From Apus apus (Eukaryota > Chordata > Aves > Apodiformes > Apodidae): a stretch of 64,000 bases of DNA. A program made the position numbers and the translations under genes. Location: NCBI RefSeq assembly GCF_020740795.1, contig NC_067301.1, positions 434,001-498,000 on the forward strand. The letters are read 5' to 3'. Below the pieces are notes generated by a model. The model saw only the letters and a program-made list of their open reading frames with translations, was not told where the DNA came from and searched no databases. Positions 35,453-46,429 of this stretch are shown in pieces; the first letter of the stretch is position 1; every line of letters begins with the position of its first letter.

Positions 35453-38400
35453 TCAGGCGTCCCGGCGCCGCGTGTAGCTTTGGATCGCCGTCTGGAAGTG
35501 CTGGGGTGTGTTGTGCTGCGGCCGCAGCAGGATGACGAAGGCCTTTGGGAGGAAGTAGCCGCCCAGCAGGGCGCCGAGCTTGCAGAGGCCGCCCAGCACC
35601 CAGGCCGCCCCCTGCCCGCGCCCGCGGAAGGTGCCCTGCGTGCAGAGGACGGCGGCGGAGCAGGCGAGGTGGAGGAGCAGGCTGCAGGTGAGGCACTTGG
35701 CCTCGTTGTAGCTGGCGGGCAGGTCCTTGCCCGCGTAGCTGAGGGCGAAGCAGCAGGCGCTGAGCAGCACGGTGTGGGCGCTGGCGGCGGCCCGGCCCAC
35801 CCCGCCGCACTCCAGCACCACCCGCTCGGCCGACGCGCCGTAGTCCCTGCGCGGCTCCGAGGGGCTGGCGGCCTCCAGGGCCAGGCACAGCCCCGCCTGG
35901 GCTGCCGTGCTGGCAGCGATGAAGAGCACCGGCCCCCCGCGCCGCAGCCAGGCCTCGTAGAGGGCCGGCCAGCGCGCGTTCAGCTTGAAGATGCAGATGA
36001 TCTGGAAGGAGCGTGTTGCCATGCACGAGAGGAAGATGGTGAAACTGATGTTAAAGACGGGGAGCCGCAGCAGGCACGTGTGCCGGGTGGGCTCCCCGAA
36101 GTAGAAGAAGAGACTGCTACAGGCGCAGGCCAGAGAGCCCAGCATGAGGAAGCACATCTTCCCGCCTGCAGACTTGACCACTGGTGTGGAGGCATTCAGG
36201 GCAAAAAGGAGGGCCAGCCCTGCAATGAGCAGCATGAGGAGGACGGTGGGAGTCAGCAGTGCCCAGGACATGGGCTCAGACCAGGAGAGAAACTCGACGG
36301 TCCGGTTGAAGCAAGCTTCGCTCCTTGCTGGGGCCCACTCGTCTTCCCTGCAGGACTGGCAGCTGTAGAGGTCTGCAGAGGACATGAACCAAGGCAGTGA
36401 CAGAGGCACCTCATGCACCACAGACCCTGGTAAGTGACCTGCTGTGGTGGAGCCCCCTACCCTCACAGCCCCCCAGCTCTCTGCAAGAGCTGCCCACTAC
36501 TTGTGTCCTGCTCTAGCCCCTTGGGTGCTTCTAAGCCTTGGGGAGCAGAGAAGCTCCTTTCCCAAAAGCCTCCCCGTGTGGACTTCCCAAAAGTGTATTG
36601 CTTGGTTGAGAGGTGTAAGGCCCACAGGAGCTCACTGGGATAAGCTGAAGCTCAGGGGCACCTGGGCTGTGGGTAGGAGGGGGCTTGTGTGCCCAGCAGT
36701 AACCTGCAAAGGCTGGGACAGGTCTGCAGCAGCCTCCTTCCAGAAGCCGGAGCATGGGGCAGTAATGCTGAGTAGCTGTGTTTGGGAGCTCCCTGCTCCC
36801 ACTGTTATCTGGAGCTGGTCCTTTACACCCCCCTCAGCCCAAGTGCAGGCTGAGGTTAGCAAGTCACCAGCTGCCAGCAAGGGGTTTGTTGTTGTGGCTG
36901 GTGACTCCGAGGCAGGAGATTTCCACTGCCTGTCCCAAGCAGGGGATATTTCCATAAGCCAGCTGCTGGTGACCACAGGGTGCAGAAGCCCTGAGTGCCA
37001 TCTGGGGCACAAAGGCAACCACCGAGTCGAATTTCCCTCCCGGAGGATGCGGTGCAGGAAGCGGCTTTTGGGCCGGACATCCCGTGTGGGCAGGGAAGGA
37101 GCTGGGCTGTGACCTGTGGGCGGTGCCCCCCGCAAAGAGCGGGGCCTGAGCTTTGCATACCCACAGGGAAGCACCCGGGGGCTCAGACCAGCTGTGTCCG
37201 GCTCAGATCAGAGGTTTTTACTGAGCACGGGGAGGGAAGAGGCTGGGGGAATGGCGAGACAAGCCAGGAGCTGATGGGATGAGGAGGGAAGGAAGGAGAG
37301 GGAGCAGCCCCCGAGGTGTACTGACCCGATCTGTTCAGGAAGGTTCCTGCTGGACAGGCCACGCAGCTGAAGCAGCATCGGTGGCGGCTCCGCTGCAGCC
37401 GCTTCTCCCCCGGTTGACAGGCCTCGGAGCACAGCGAGGTGGGAGCCTGTTGGGAGCACAGCAGGGTCAGGCAGGCGAGCAGGGCGGGCAGCAGGACACC
37501 AGGCTGAGCATCAGGCCTGTTTGGGCAGCTTGCTGCCAGCTTCCAGCACAGAGAGGGCAGGAGCCATGAGCTCGCCGTGTTGCGGTTCTTACAGAGGTGG
37601 TTTGAAAATGAGACCTTTTAAAGCTAAAAGTAGGACTTGGGAGCCTTTTTGGTTTGTGTGTCCTGCTTGGAAGAATGAAAGGTGATAGTCAGAATGCTGA
37701 TCATCCTCCCATACCACCTCTATCTGTCTCATTTTCGTTCTGCTATAGGGAAATGCCCCAGAACAGGTGGTGTTGGGGATGGAGCTGGCTTGGCAGTGAG
37801 CAATAATTGGATCTGGATGCAGAGCAGTACCTGCTGATCTTTTGTGTGCCACAGGATTTTGCTCTGGTCGATGTTCAACCTGTCTGGGTTCACGCTGAAA
37901 GTTCCTATCACATTGAAGGCCCAGCTCAGGCCACTCCAGTTCCACATGATAATGTCGTAGCCTTTCTGAATGTCCCCGTTGGCGTCAAAAGAGATGTGGC
38001 TCTTGTACAGGGTGAAATTTACTTGCTTGATTTTTTGTAGGAGCTGTAAAGCAAAAGAGTAAAAGAAGAGAGGAGACTCCTGCTGAGGAGTGCCTTGTCT
38101 CAGGAGGGAGATGTGCTACATGCCTCTGGCTCCTTCCTGCCTCCCCCCCAGAAGCTACCATGTGCCCAGCTGTGGGAAGTCCCTCTAGGTTTCTGTGAGG
38201 GGCTGGTGGCAGAGGAACGGGAGGTGATCTAGGACAGGGGTCTGGGTCTAGGTCCAGGCTGCTTTGACTGTGATAGGCATCTGAAGCCCATGAGGCTCTT
38301 CAGCTGGGACACTAGCCTTTCAGAAGGACAGAAACCCCTGGGCACATGGGGAAAATCGTTCCCTGTGAGGAAGGATGCTCCTGGATCTTCTTCTACAAGG

Positions 38401-40051
38401 AAGATCCTTTCTCATGTTGCTCTTACCTGCCAGGGGTAGACTGTGCCTTTGCTGCAGGCCCCCGAGGCACAGCCCAGCAGGTCATGGAGCCCGTGGGCCA
38501 CAGTGTACACAGCTGAGTACACGTTGAAGGAGGCTTGAGCATCATACGTGTTGGGGACAGCAGCACGCAGGTGGCAGGAGGTGCAGCTCTGGGTGCAGTC
38601 CAGCTGGGCATCCCCTCCGGTCCCCCCACCTGCCCCCGTGCTGCCAGCACGTTCAGCTGCAGCACCTCCCTCTGCTACCTTCCACGATTCAAAGCGTTCC
38701 AGCATTGTGGGCTCTGTCTTCTCAATTGACATCCCAATCACCGAGCCAATACTCTGGATGCCAGGTACCTGCCAGATTGCTGGGGCTAACGACCAGTCTT
38801 CAGAGCCCACCCACACCATACCCGTGATGTTCTTCTGGACCACCACCTCAAAGAAAGAGCGGGCGCTTTTTCTGTTGGAGAAGACAATGGTGACATTGAC
38901 CCTGATGTCCTTGAGGATTCTGACCAAGTTGTGGAGTTCTGGGCTGCTGGCGTCCTTGTTGACAGGGATGATGCCTCGGTAGGCAACACAGATGTTGCTT
39001 GTGGTCAGCAGCTTGTAGAGCGCTTCCAAGCCATCCCTGCCATAGGTGTTGTCACTGCCCAGCAGCACGACCCAGGTCCACCCAAACCTCTGCAGCAGCA
39101 GGAAGATGGCCTTCACTTGCTGCCTGTCGCTGGGAATGGTGCGCAGGAACGAGGGGTAGAACCGCTTTAGGCTCAGCATCTCTGAGGAGGCTTCGTAGCT
39201 AATCTGCAAAGGGAGCCAGGAGAAAAGGGGGTTGCATTCCCCTGGCAGCAGCACCCCGAGAGCTGATGGCACATGCAGCCCGTCTCCTAAAGAGACTTCA
39301 GTGGACCTGGAGCTGAATGCGCTGCTGTGAGAGAAACCTGAAGGACAGCAAGCCAGCCACAACTCCTGCCTGCCAGCTGCCCGTGCCGGGGAAGAGATAC
39401 AGGCCAACACTGGTACCAAGGGGCTGCGCTTCCAGCTCAGCTCAGCTCCAAGCCCATCTTCCCTCAAACCATTCCTCCTTGGGATCCTTTCATCTGCTGG
39501 GAGAGCCACACTTACCTCTGGCACAAGGAAGATGCCGAGCACAGCTGCTGTGGTGAGAGCCAGCTGCGTGCTGTCAGGCCCGATGACAGCCACCACCTGG
39601 GGCTCATAGTGCTGGAAGGTGGGGAGCAGCTCGACCTCCTGCCTGCCTTTCTGGATGAGGACACGCAGCGTGGCGTGGAGGTTGGCAGGCTCCGAGCAGG
39701 TGTCGTGGATCTCATAGCCCAAGGTGATGTTGGGGAGGATGGCACTGGAGTTGTTTATCTCCTCCACGGTGAAACGCATGGCCTGGGACAGGCTGTAGCC
39801 GTGGCTCTTGAAGGTGGCAGCACTGTGCAAATGCAAAAGCAGTTTTAAGAGGAAAAATCGCATTTTGGGGGGGAAAAGCAGGCGGAAAGGGGGACTCACT
39901 CGTCGCAGCTGTCCACCAGCGGCCGGGCAGCAGCCCGCGGCGCCGGGGAGTGCATCGGGAAGAGACCGGCCAGGCGGTAATCGCCGCGGGTGGAGAAGGA
40001 GGCGGCGGCCGCGCAGAGGCAGAGCAGGGCGGGCAGCGGCGGGGCGGGCAT
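35453..40051 (-). CDS. TAS1R1: TAS1R1, taste receptor type 1 member 1
   Basis: Class C GPCR that pairs with TAS1R3 to sense L-amino acids (umami); in hummingbirds and songbirds the pair also senses sugar. Coding exons on the minus strand: 39900-40051, 39516-39822, 38427-39203, 37831-38043, 37326-37446, 35453-36372, giving 829 residues (human 841), intact, with the six-exon layout of the family. Signal peptide MPAPPLPALLCLCAAAASFS, Venus flytrap domain about 25-480 (IGPDST; FLRTIP; GWTWVVLLGSDNTYG), cysteine-rich domain about 484-540 (CCFSCVACPAGTFLN; CQSC), seven-helix domain about 548-805 (FLMLGSLACA; FFYFGEPTRHTCLLR; SYNEAKCLT; GYFLPKAFVIL). The human glutamate-pocket residues S172, D192, Y220 and E301 are kept as S159, D179, Y207 and E288. 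The reading frame is open upstream of the ATG, but this Met is the one that starts a signal peptide. Head-to-head with NOL9. Confidence 0.97.
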
Positions 40052-40139
40052 GGCGGGGCGGGCGGGGCGGGCGGCGGCCGCGCCTCTTAACGGGGCGGGC
40101 GGGGCGGGGCGCGGGAGGCGGCGCGAGGCTGAGCCGGCC
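40052..40139. promoter_or_regulatory. TAS1R1/NOL9 divergent promoter, GC-box array
   Basis: 88 bp between the two start codons, made almost wholly of repeated GGGGCGGG boxes (SP1/KLF-type), with no TATA box. NOL9 transcription probably starts here or inside TAS1R1 exon 1. The layout places the taste receptor 5' end inside a housekeeping CpG island. Confidence 0.75.
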
Positions 40140-43100
40140 ATGCCCGCGCGGCGCGGCCCGCAGCCCCGCCGGCCCCGCCGGGCCTCGACCCGTGGGGGCC
40201 GCGCCGAGGCGGCCTGGAGGGAGTTCGCCGCCTCCTTCGCCCGCGCCGGCATGGTGCCGCCGGGCGAGCCGGGGCTGGCGGCCGTGGAGGCGGCGGAGGG
40301 CGCCGCGGTCCTGCTGCTGGCTCCGCGGCAGGTGAGCAGCGACCGCTCCGCGCTCCTTCCTCCCTCCCTCCCTCCCTCCCGTGCCGTCCCCGCCGCCTCA
40401 CCGCCCTCTCCCCTGCAGGCGCTGACCTTCACGGGCAAGTGCCGCCTGCGCTGCCTCTACGGCGCCGTCCGCCTGCTGGGCTTCGCCGTGGCCTCGCACC
40501 AGCCGGGGCTGCCCGTCCACTCGCCGGCCACGCACTGCGCGCTCACGCTGCAGGCGCTGCCCGCGGACCGCCCGCCCGCCGACCCGCGCCAGCTCCGCGC
40601 CGCCGCCCGCGCCGCCCTGCGCGCCTGCTGCGTCCGCCGCCGTGAGTGTCCGGCGGGGCTGCGGCGGCCGGCGGCTCCGCCATCTTGTGCGCGGTGCGGG
40701 ATGGCCGCCATTTCGCGTGCGGCGCGGTGCGGGATGGCCGCCATTTTGTGTGCGGTGCGGCGGGCCGCCATTTCGCGTGCGGCGCTGCCCCCGCCTGCTG
40801 GCGCGGGCTGAGGACTCGCTCTCCCCTCCGTTGCAGAGGCGCGGGTGAAGGTGATGGCGCAGTTCTCGCCAGAGTGCGCCGTGGTGCTGCTGGAGCACCT
40901 GGACACGCCGGTGACGCGGTTCCTGCTGAGCCACCCGCCACTGGCGCGGTTCCTTGAGCCGCAGGTGAGACCCCAGGGGCATCGTGCTGCTCGCTCTGCC
41001 CCGGGAGGCAGCACGGGTGCTGCTCCTTCCCCAGGACAGGCCCTGTGCAGAGCCAGAGGCAGCTGCCCTGCTCGCTGTGCCTGTCGCCCAGCCACACAGC
41101 TACAAGGCCTGACATACACCTCTAAGCGTTTTTCCGCTCTTCCCTAGAAAAAGGAAGATCCCAACTTCACACCAGAAGATGCTGTCCTGGCATCTGTTGG
41201 CATTGTGAAGTGTAGCCCCGACCATGGGCTGCAGGTGTCGGAGAGCATGGCCCTGGCCCTGGAGGAGCTGATCCAAGCGTGCTGCGGTGAGTGGCGTGTG
41301 CTTGGGGAGGTTGGGGCTGTGGTAGCCTAAAAAAAATGAAATTCATAAGGTTTTTCAAGAGTTACAGGGTGCAGAGTGTGACAGGCGCTAATTGAGGGAC
41401 ATGTTTTTTTCCTGAATTGGTTTGTGCCTCTGCTGCCAGGCAGGCAGCACACTGCTGTAAAAACACTTCCAGTCTGGCATCAAAATTGATTTTGCTCTTT
41501 TGTAGCAGGTGGTAAAAACTCATCTCCTTTCTTACCCAGCAACATTCCAAATATCATAAACCACAGGAGTTCTTACGTGCTGGCTTATAGTGCCTGGGCT
41601 TGCTTCAGGAATCTTTTCCCTTGACGTTGGTCCATGCTTCTGTTTAATGGATTTTTTTTTCTCATTTGACTCAAATGCATCCTAGTCAGACCACAGAGTC
41701 TGTTGGTTTTTCTGAGTTTTTTTAAGAAGCAAATATATGTAAACAGAGCACGTGGGAATAACTGATAGCATTGGTCCATTTCACAATGTTTGTTTTCCAG
41801 CGGAAGACGAAGGTGTCCCTGTGGTGCTGGTGTGTGGCCCAAAAAACACTGGGAAATCAACATTTAACAGATACTTGATTAATCTGTTACTGAATCGGTG
41901 AGTCTTTTTTCATATTTTACAAGTACTCCATAGGATTTAGGAGAAGGAAAAAAGCTGTCTGCCATGATTCTTAGAAAAACTGCTATGACTGGAAGGTGGA
42001 GTCTTTCAAAAACAAAAGAAAAATTCAGAAAAATACGCTTTCTTGCCTTGGGTTCCTTCCAGGAAAGTTCCCTGCTGAAACATTTGTATTGAAATACTTC
42101 TAAATTGCTGTCTTGGAGTAGGTGAGCTAATTGGGCAGTGAGCAGTTAGGATTCAGTAAGGAACTGGGAATTACAGCCCTTAAAAAATGGGGTGAGTTGT
42201 AATTTCTTAGTGTCTTTGAAGATTATTGGCAGAACAAGGTGTAGAGGCTTACTCTCCTGAACACTGTATGCTTAGAGTAGAGATTATAAAGTTGATAACT
42301 TTGAAATGTGTGGTCTGAGGGTGGCCCGTTCATGTGGGAGAGGTGGCGCACTTGGTGCCACCTCCAGTTATTGTTCTAGTTACTTCCTGTAAAGCTGCTT
42401 GAGTACAGAGTTATTGTAACATATTACTGAGCTTATTACTGAGCTATAGTGGAACCTTTTATGTTCTTGCTTAATATCCTGTCAAGTGAGGGGAGGAGAG
42501 AGACAAGTGGTAGTTTGATTGTGTTGAATTTAATTTTGACAACCTGGAACAAAATTGTTTTGCTTCTCATGTGTTCCAGGTCACATCCAGTGTCTTTCTG
42601 TTTTACTGTATGCTGACACATGGGCTTCTTTCCCTGCAGCCTTCCCTCGGTTGAGTACATGGAATGTGACATAGGTCAAACGGAATTTACACCTCCTGGG
42701 TGCGTGTCTCTAAGTAACGTAACGGAGCCAATTCTCGGTACGTGTTCTGCTGCTTTCTGCAGTTGCCGGAAACCTGTTTCATTTCCAGAAGGTGTTTTCT
42801 GAGTAGAGGCTGTGCTTGAGGGGAAGTTGCCACATCTGTCAAAGGTGCAAATAGAAAATAAATCCAAGGCTGTAAAAGCTTTCACGTTAGGGGCATCTGA
42901 GCTCCATGTGAGATTCTCCCTAAGTAACGTGGAGTTACGCTCCCTGCTTGTTTGTTCTAAGAGGATGGGTGTTTGTAAGGCAATGGAACGTGTGACATGT
43001 CAGAGTGGATTTTCAGCCTTTTGGATTTGAAAGGTCTGTTTGGGAATATCTTTCCCAGTTTTTATTATCTGTAGGTAAAACTAGCTTAAGAAGTACAAAG

Positions 43101-46100
43101 TGGATCCACATAGGTTGGGGGCTGTTGTTCTGGGTGAAAAAAAACCAACAAACTAGAGCCAGAGACTGGTTTACTTTTTGGATATTCTAGCATAGAAGAC
43201 TGTTGTCTTAAAACTCAACGAATGTGTAAGAAATGATTATAAGAAAAGACAAAAGCTCGAAGCAAAACCCCTAGCGTGGATTCTTGAAAGTGACAGAAAA
43301 GTTTCTCCATAGGTGCAGGCTGTACAAGAAGAGCTATTAGCGTGTGAAAAGGGGGCATGTGATTTCAGAAGGGACTGCATGAAGGTGCTACAGGGATGGG
43401 AGTTCCTTTTTTGACTTACTGAAGCCACTAGAGGTTTGCTGCTTGGTTTTCCAGGTCCACCCTTCACTCATCAACAAATGCCACGTAAGATGGTGTATTA
43501 TGGACAGACTAGTTGTGAGCAGGACACAGAAAGATACCTTGATGTCGTGAAGTATGTGTTCAGCTCCTACAAGAAGGAAGTGCCTTTAGTCATCAACACC
43601 ATGGGCTGGGTGAAAGGTAAGCAGGATAAATCTGTTCTCAGGGTGGTGCAGAAGGAAGGCAATGGTCTAGCAGTACACTACCATGCTTTTTAGAGAGTGC
43701 AGATCCAGAAGATACAGCTTACCCCCTTGCACTAATATTAGTACTCCTTAACAGTGTTCAGACCTGTTTGTGTTGTGGCAGCAATTGTGTTTTCTCTGCT
43801 CCCTAAAGGTGAGGGTTTGCTGCTTCTGATTGATATCATTCGGCTGTTGTCACCCAGTCACATTGTGCAGATGGATGTGTATGAGTGGAAAGCCATGGCC
43901 CCGCTCACCCCAGAGCACGTTCACCTCACTGCTGGCCTGTACACCAAAGGCAAACAGCAAGGCAAGCACAAGCAGATGGGTGTGGGTGGAGCAGAGAACT
44001 GGACGTCCTCTGAAGAGGAGGGAGATGCCTCAGCTCCTGAGTACAAGCTGCTGTATGTCCACCCAGAATTTCCTCGAGCAGGGGTTGCAGGTGAAGTGTA
44101 AGTAGAATGTTTGGCACTACGTGGTGGTTAACGGGCTTACCAAAAACACGTAGTCCTGAGGGTAAAGGCTCGTGCCTTGGCCTTGAGAGCTATCTTACAT
44201 CAGAACTTACTAGTTTACTTACTGGGGACAAGTATGTTTGGGTGTTGCTTGTTTGGCTTTTCTGGGTAGTTTGGGAGGGTGTTGTTTGGGGGCATGTTTG
44301 TGTAGGGGTGGATTTTTAGGGTTGGGGAGGGGGTTGTGCCTCCTTACTCTCAGTGACTTGAGGGGTAGATTAGTTTTAAAAACTTGTGTGAAGCAGGGGC
44401 CAATACTGCTTGTTATACTTGGGGCTGTCTTGGGGGTATCTGGTGTGAGTTGCCGCGTCGGGCGCTGCTGCCTGTTGGTGACTTGTGGCTGTTTCTCCAG
44501 GCGAGTGCACAGTAGCATCCTGCGTGACATGTCCATCCTGGGCTACCTGGGCCAGCTGCAGTCCCCAGACATAGGGGCAGTGATTCCGCTGCACGGTCTT
44601 GTGCCCTATCAGGTAAATGAGCATCTTGTAGAGGCCTGGAGATGTTGCAGAGAGCCTGCCTCTAGTCGTGTGTCTCGGGAGCGCTCAGGTTTTGTGTACT
44701 TAGCATTATCTTATCTCTGAGCTCGAGCTAAACTGATGCTGAGCTGATGATAGAGCTGCCGCTTTTTTTCCCCCCCCCCCCCCCTCAGGTGCCTTTCAGT
44801 GCTGTAGCACTCAGGGTTATCCACACAGATGTTGCTCCTTCCAACATCATGTATGCAGTGAATGCCAGCTGGGTTGGGCTCTGCAGGATTCCCGATGAAA
44901 TCAGATGCCAGACAGATGGGCCGGTCCTGCTGACACAGACACCGGTCTGTGATTGCCTCGGCTTCGGTGAGACACCCTAGGAAACCCTGAGCTGCTTTCT
45001 CACCTATTGTGTTTTGGCAGACAGGTTGCAGAGTGATGGAATTGCCAAAAAAAACCTGAACAAATGGGATGAGATGGAAAAAAAAAATACTGTTTTCTCT
45101 TATGAGCTGTGTTTTGAGGACTTTGGTTTTCATTAACTTGTGGTAGCACTTACAGAGAACGTCACTGGTGCCTTTTGTAGCTTGCTTCTCTTGTGCTTTT
45201 GTACCTTGACAGTTTGCTTGCTTTCTGGATTAACCTTCTCAAAAGCAGATTCCATGGGGCTTGTGTGAAATCCCTTCAGTTGTCTGTCAGTTTCCTTCTA
45301 CAGCTTGATTAATATTACAGTTCTGATGCTGAGCTCGAGTGTCTGTAGGAATGTGCCAATAAAGGAGGATAGGTGGGTTTGGGAAGTTTGCTGTTAGTGA
45401 GGACACTGAGATACTGGAAAACCAGGATACAGCAAGGCAGGATTTTCGCAGGATTGGTGTCCGTGGTCTAGCTGATGTGGTGGTGTTAGGTCAGAGGTTG
45501 GACTTGATGGTCTCAGAGGTCTTTTACAGCCTCAGTAGTTCTGTGATTCAAGTCCTTTTCCTGGTTCTAGAAGTCATTTATTCAAAGGGCTTGGCTGCAG
45601 CCAGTTACACAGTCCAAAAATGATTGGTGGAGGTAACAGTGAACTTTGTGTTTTTCAGGAATTGTCCGAGGGGTTGAGATGGAGAAGAAGCTTTACCACA
45701 TTCTGACACCAGTGCCTCCGGAGAACCTGAGACTAGTGAATTGTCTGCTCCTTGGAAATATTGCTATCCCAAACTGTGTTCTTGTGGGCCAGGTAGGAGC
45801 TGCACAGGAAGAGGGTGGAAGCTGGCTGACCTTAGGCTGTTGGCATATTTTCCATTTTCTTATTTTTGAGGCTTCTGCGTGCCTGGAGATGTCTGGGCAT
45901 TAGCAGATGGTTATCTCTATAGGAAATTGTCCTTAATGCATAGAAAGAGGGAGAGGAGAGCATTCTTCTCGTGTTTCAGATACCAGAGCAGGGTTTGTTT
46001 GGTGACACTAGTCAGCTCTTGTCGTTCTGCAGAGTAAATTGCTTCCTGTTCTATTGAAGATTAAAGTTCTTAAAGTTGTTTCTGTTTTTCTCTTTTCAGC

Positions 46101-46228
46101 AAGGAGTTGAGGGAGAGATTCCCTATGTCACATCTGATTATAACTATAGCATCTTGGGATCTGGGAAGCTGAAAAAGAAGAAGCAATCCAAGAGAAGGCA
46201 GTACACCTTCGAGTGTGATTATGCCTAA
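40140..46228 (+). CDS. NOL9: NOL9, nucleolar polynucleotide 5'-hydroxyl kinase
   Basis: Phosphorylates 5'-OH RNA ends after ITS2 cleavage during 28S/5.8S rRNA maturation, in the nucleolus (Clp1/Grc3 family). Coding exons: 40140-40331, 40419-40641, 40837-40964, 41148-41286, 41801-41897, 42640-42737, 43455-43616, 43809-44097, 44501-44612, 44789-44966, 45659-45792, 46100-46228, giving 626 residues. Walker A is GPKNTGKST, residues 240-248. The family motifs ECDIGQTEFTPPG, VINTMGWVKGEGLLLLIDIIR and NASWVGLC...CDCLGFGIVRG follow. The basic tail (KLKKKKQSKRRQ) suits a nucleolar protein. The N-terminus is shorter than in human (702 residues), and the start is uncertain: in-frame ATGs at 40050 (better Kozak context) and 39990 would add 30 or 50 residues but overlap TAS1R1 exon 1 antisense. 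Confidence 0.95.
40351..40380 (+). repeat. (TCCC)n microsatellite in NOL9 intron 1
   Basis: About six TCCC units in the 87-bp first intron. They add to its pyrimidine richness. Confidence 0.85.
40676..40787. promoter_or_regulatory. NOL9: Tandem YY1-type sites in NOL9 intron 2
   Basis: Four copies of CCGCCAT followed by CTT or TT[T/C] start at about 40676, 40704, 40737 and 40764 (spacing 28, 33 and 27 bp). They are embedded in a repeated GTGCGGCG-rich unit. The GCCGCCATnTT core is the YY1 consensus, typical just downstream of transcription starts. The array fills most of the 195-bp intron 2. Confidence 0.75.
44770..44784 (+). repeat. NOL9: C15 tract at a NOL9 splice acceptor
   Basis: A run of seven T followed by fifteen C forms the polypyrimidine tract directly before the acceptor of the exon at 44789. 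It is functional in position and prone to length variation. Confidence 0.9.
45440..45552 (+). mobile_element. CR1 LINE 3'-end fragment
   Basis: The sequence contains GGTTGGACTTGATGGTCT, AGAGGTCTTTTACAGCCT and ends near TTCTGTGATTC, the diagnostic tail of the bird/reptile CR1 family in sense orientation. Only the 3' non-coding tail is present, as is usual for 5'-truncated CR1 copies. It lies in the NOL9 intron between 44966 and 45659. The left edge is approximate. Confidence 0.85.
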
Positions 46229-46408
46229 GACTTGGGGACCTTGGACCATGGGATTTGTTTCATGTGGAGACTGGCACAGGCCAGGTGTGATCACAGAAGC
46301 CCTGGGTACAACAGCTCAGAGACTCTGGGCAGGTGTCTGGTGTACATACTAGAGCATGTCTGTTTTTGATAATGTTTTATATTTTCAGTTTGTATTTTGG
46401 TGTTTTGT

Positions 46409-46414
46409 AATAAA
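46409..46414 (+). terminator. NOL9: Poly(A) signal of NOL9
   Basis: AATAAA 180 bp after the NOL9 stop codon, in an AT-rich context, giving a short 3' UTR. Confidence 0.8.
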
Positions 46415-46429
46415 TATCTATTAAAAACG

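Noticed and set aside
34661-36400. A 579-codon plus-strand open frame over ZBTB48 exon 1 and TAS1R1
   Set aside because: It is antisense to two well-supported coding regions, with Arg/Ala/Gly-rich low-complexity translation and no domain.
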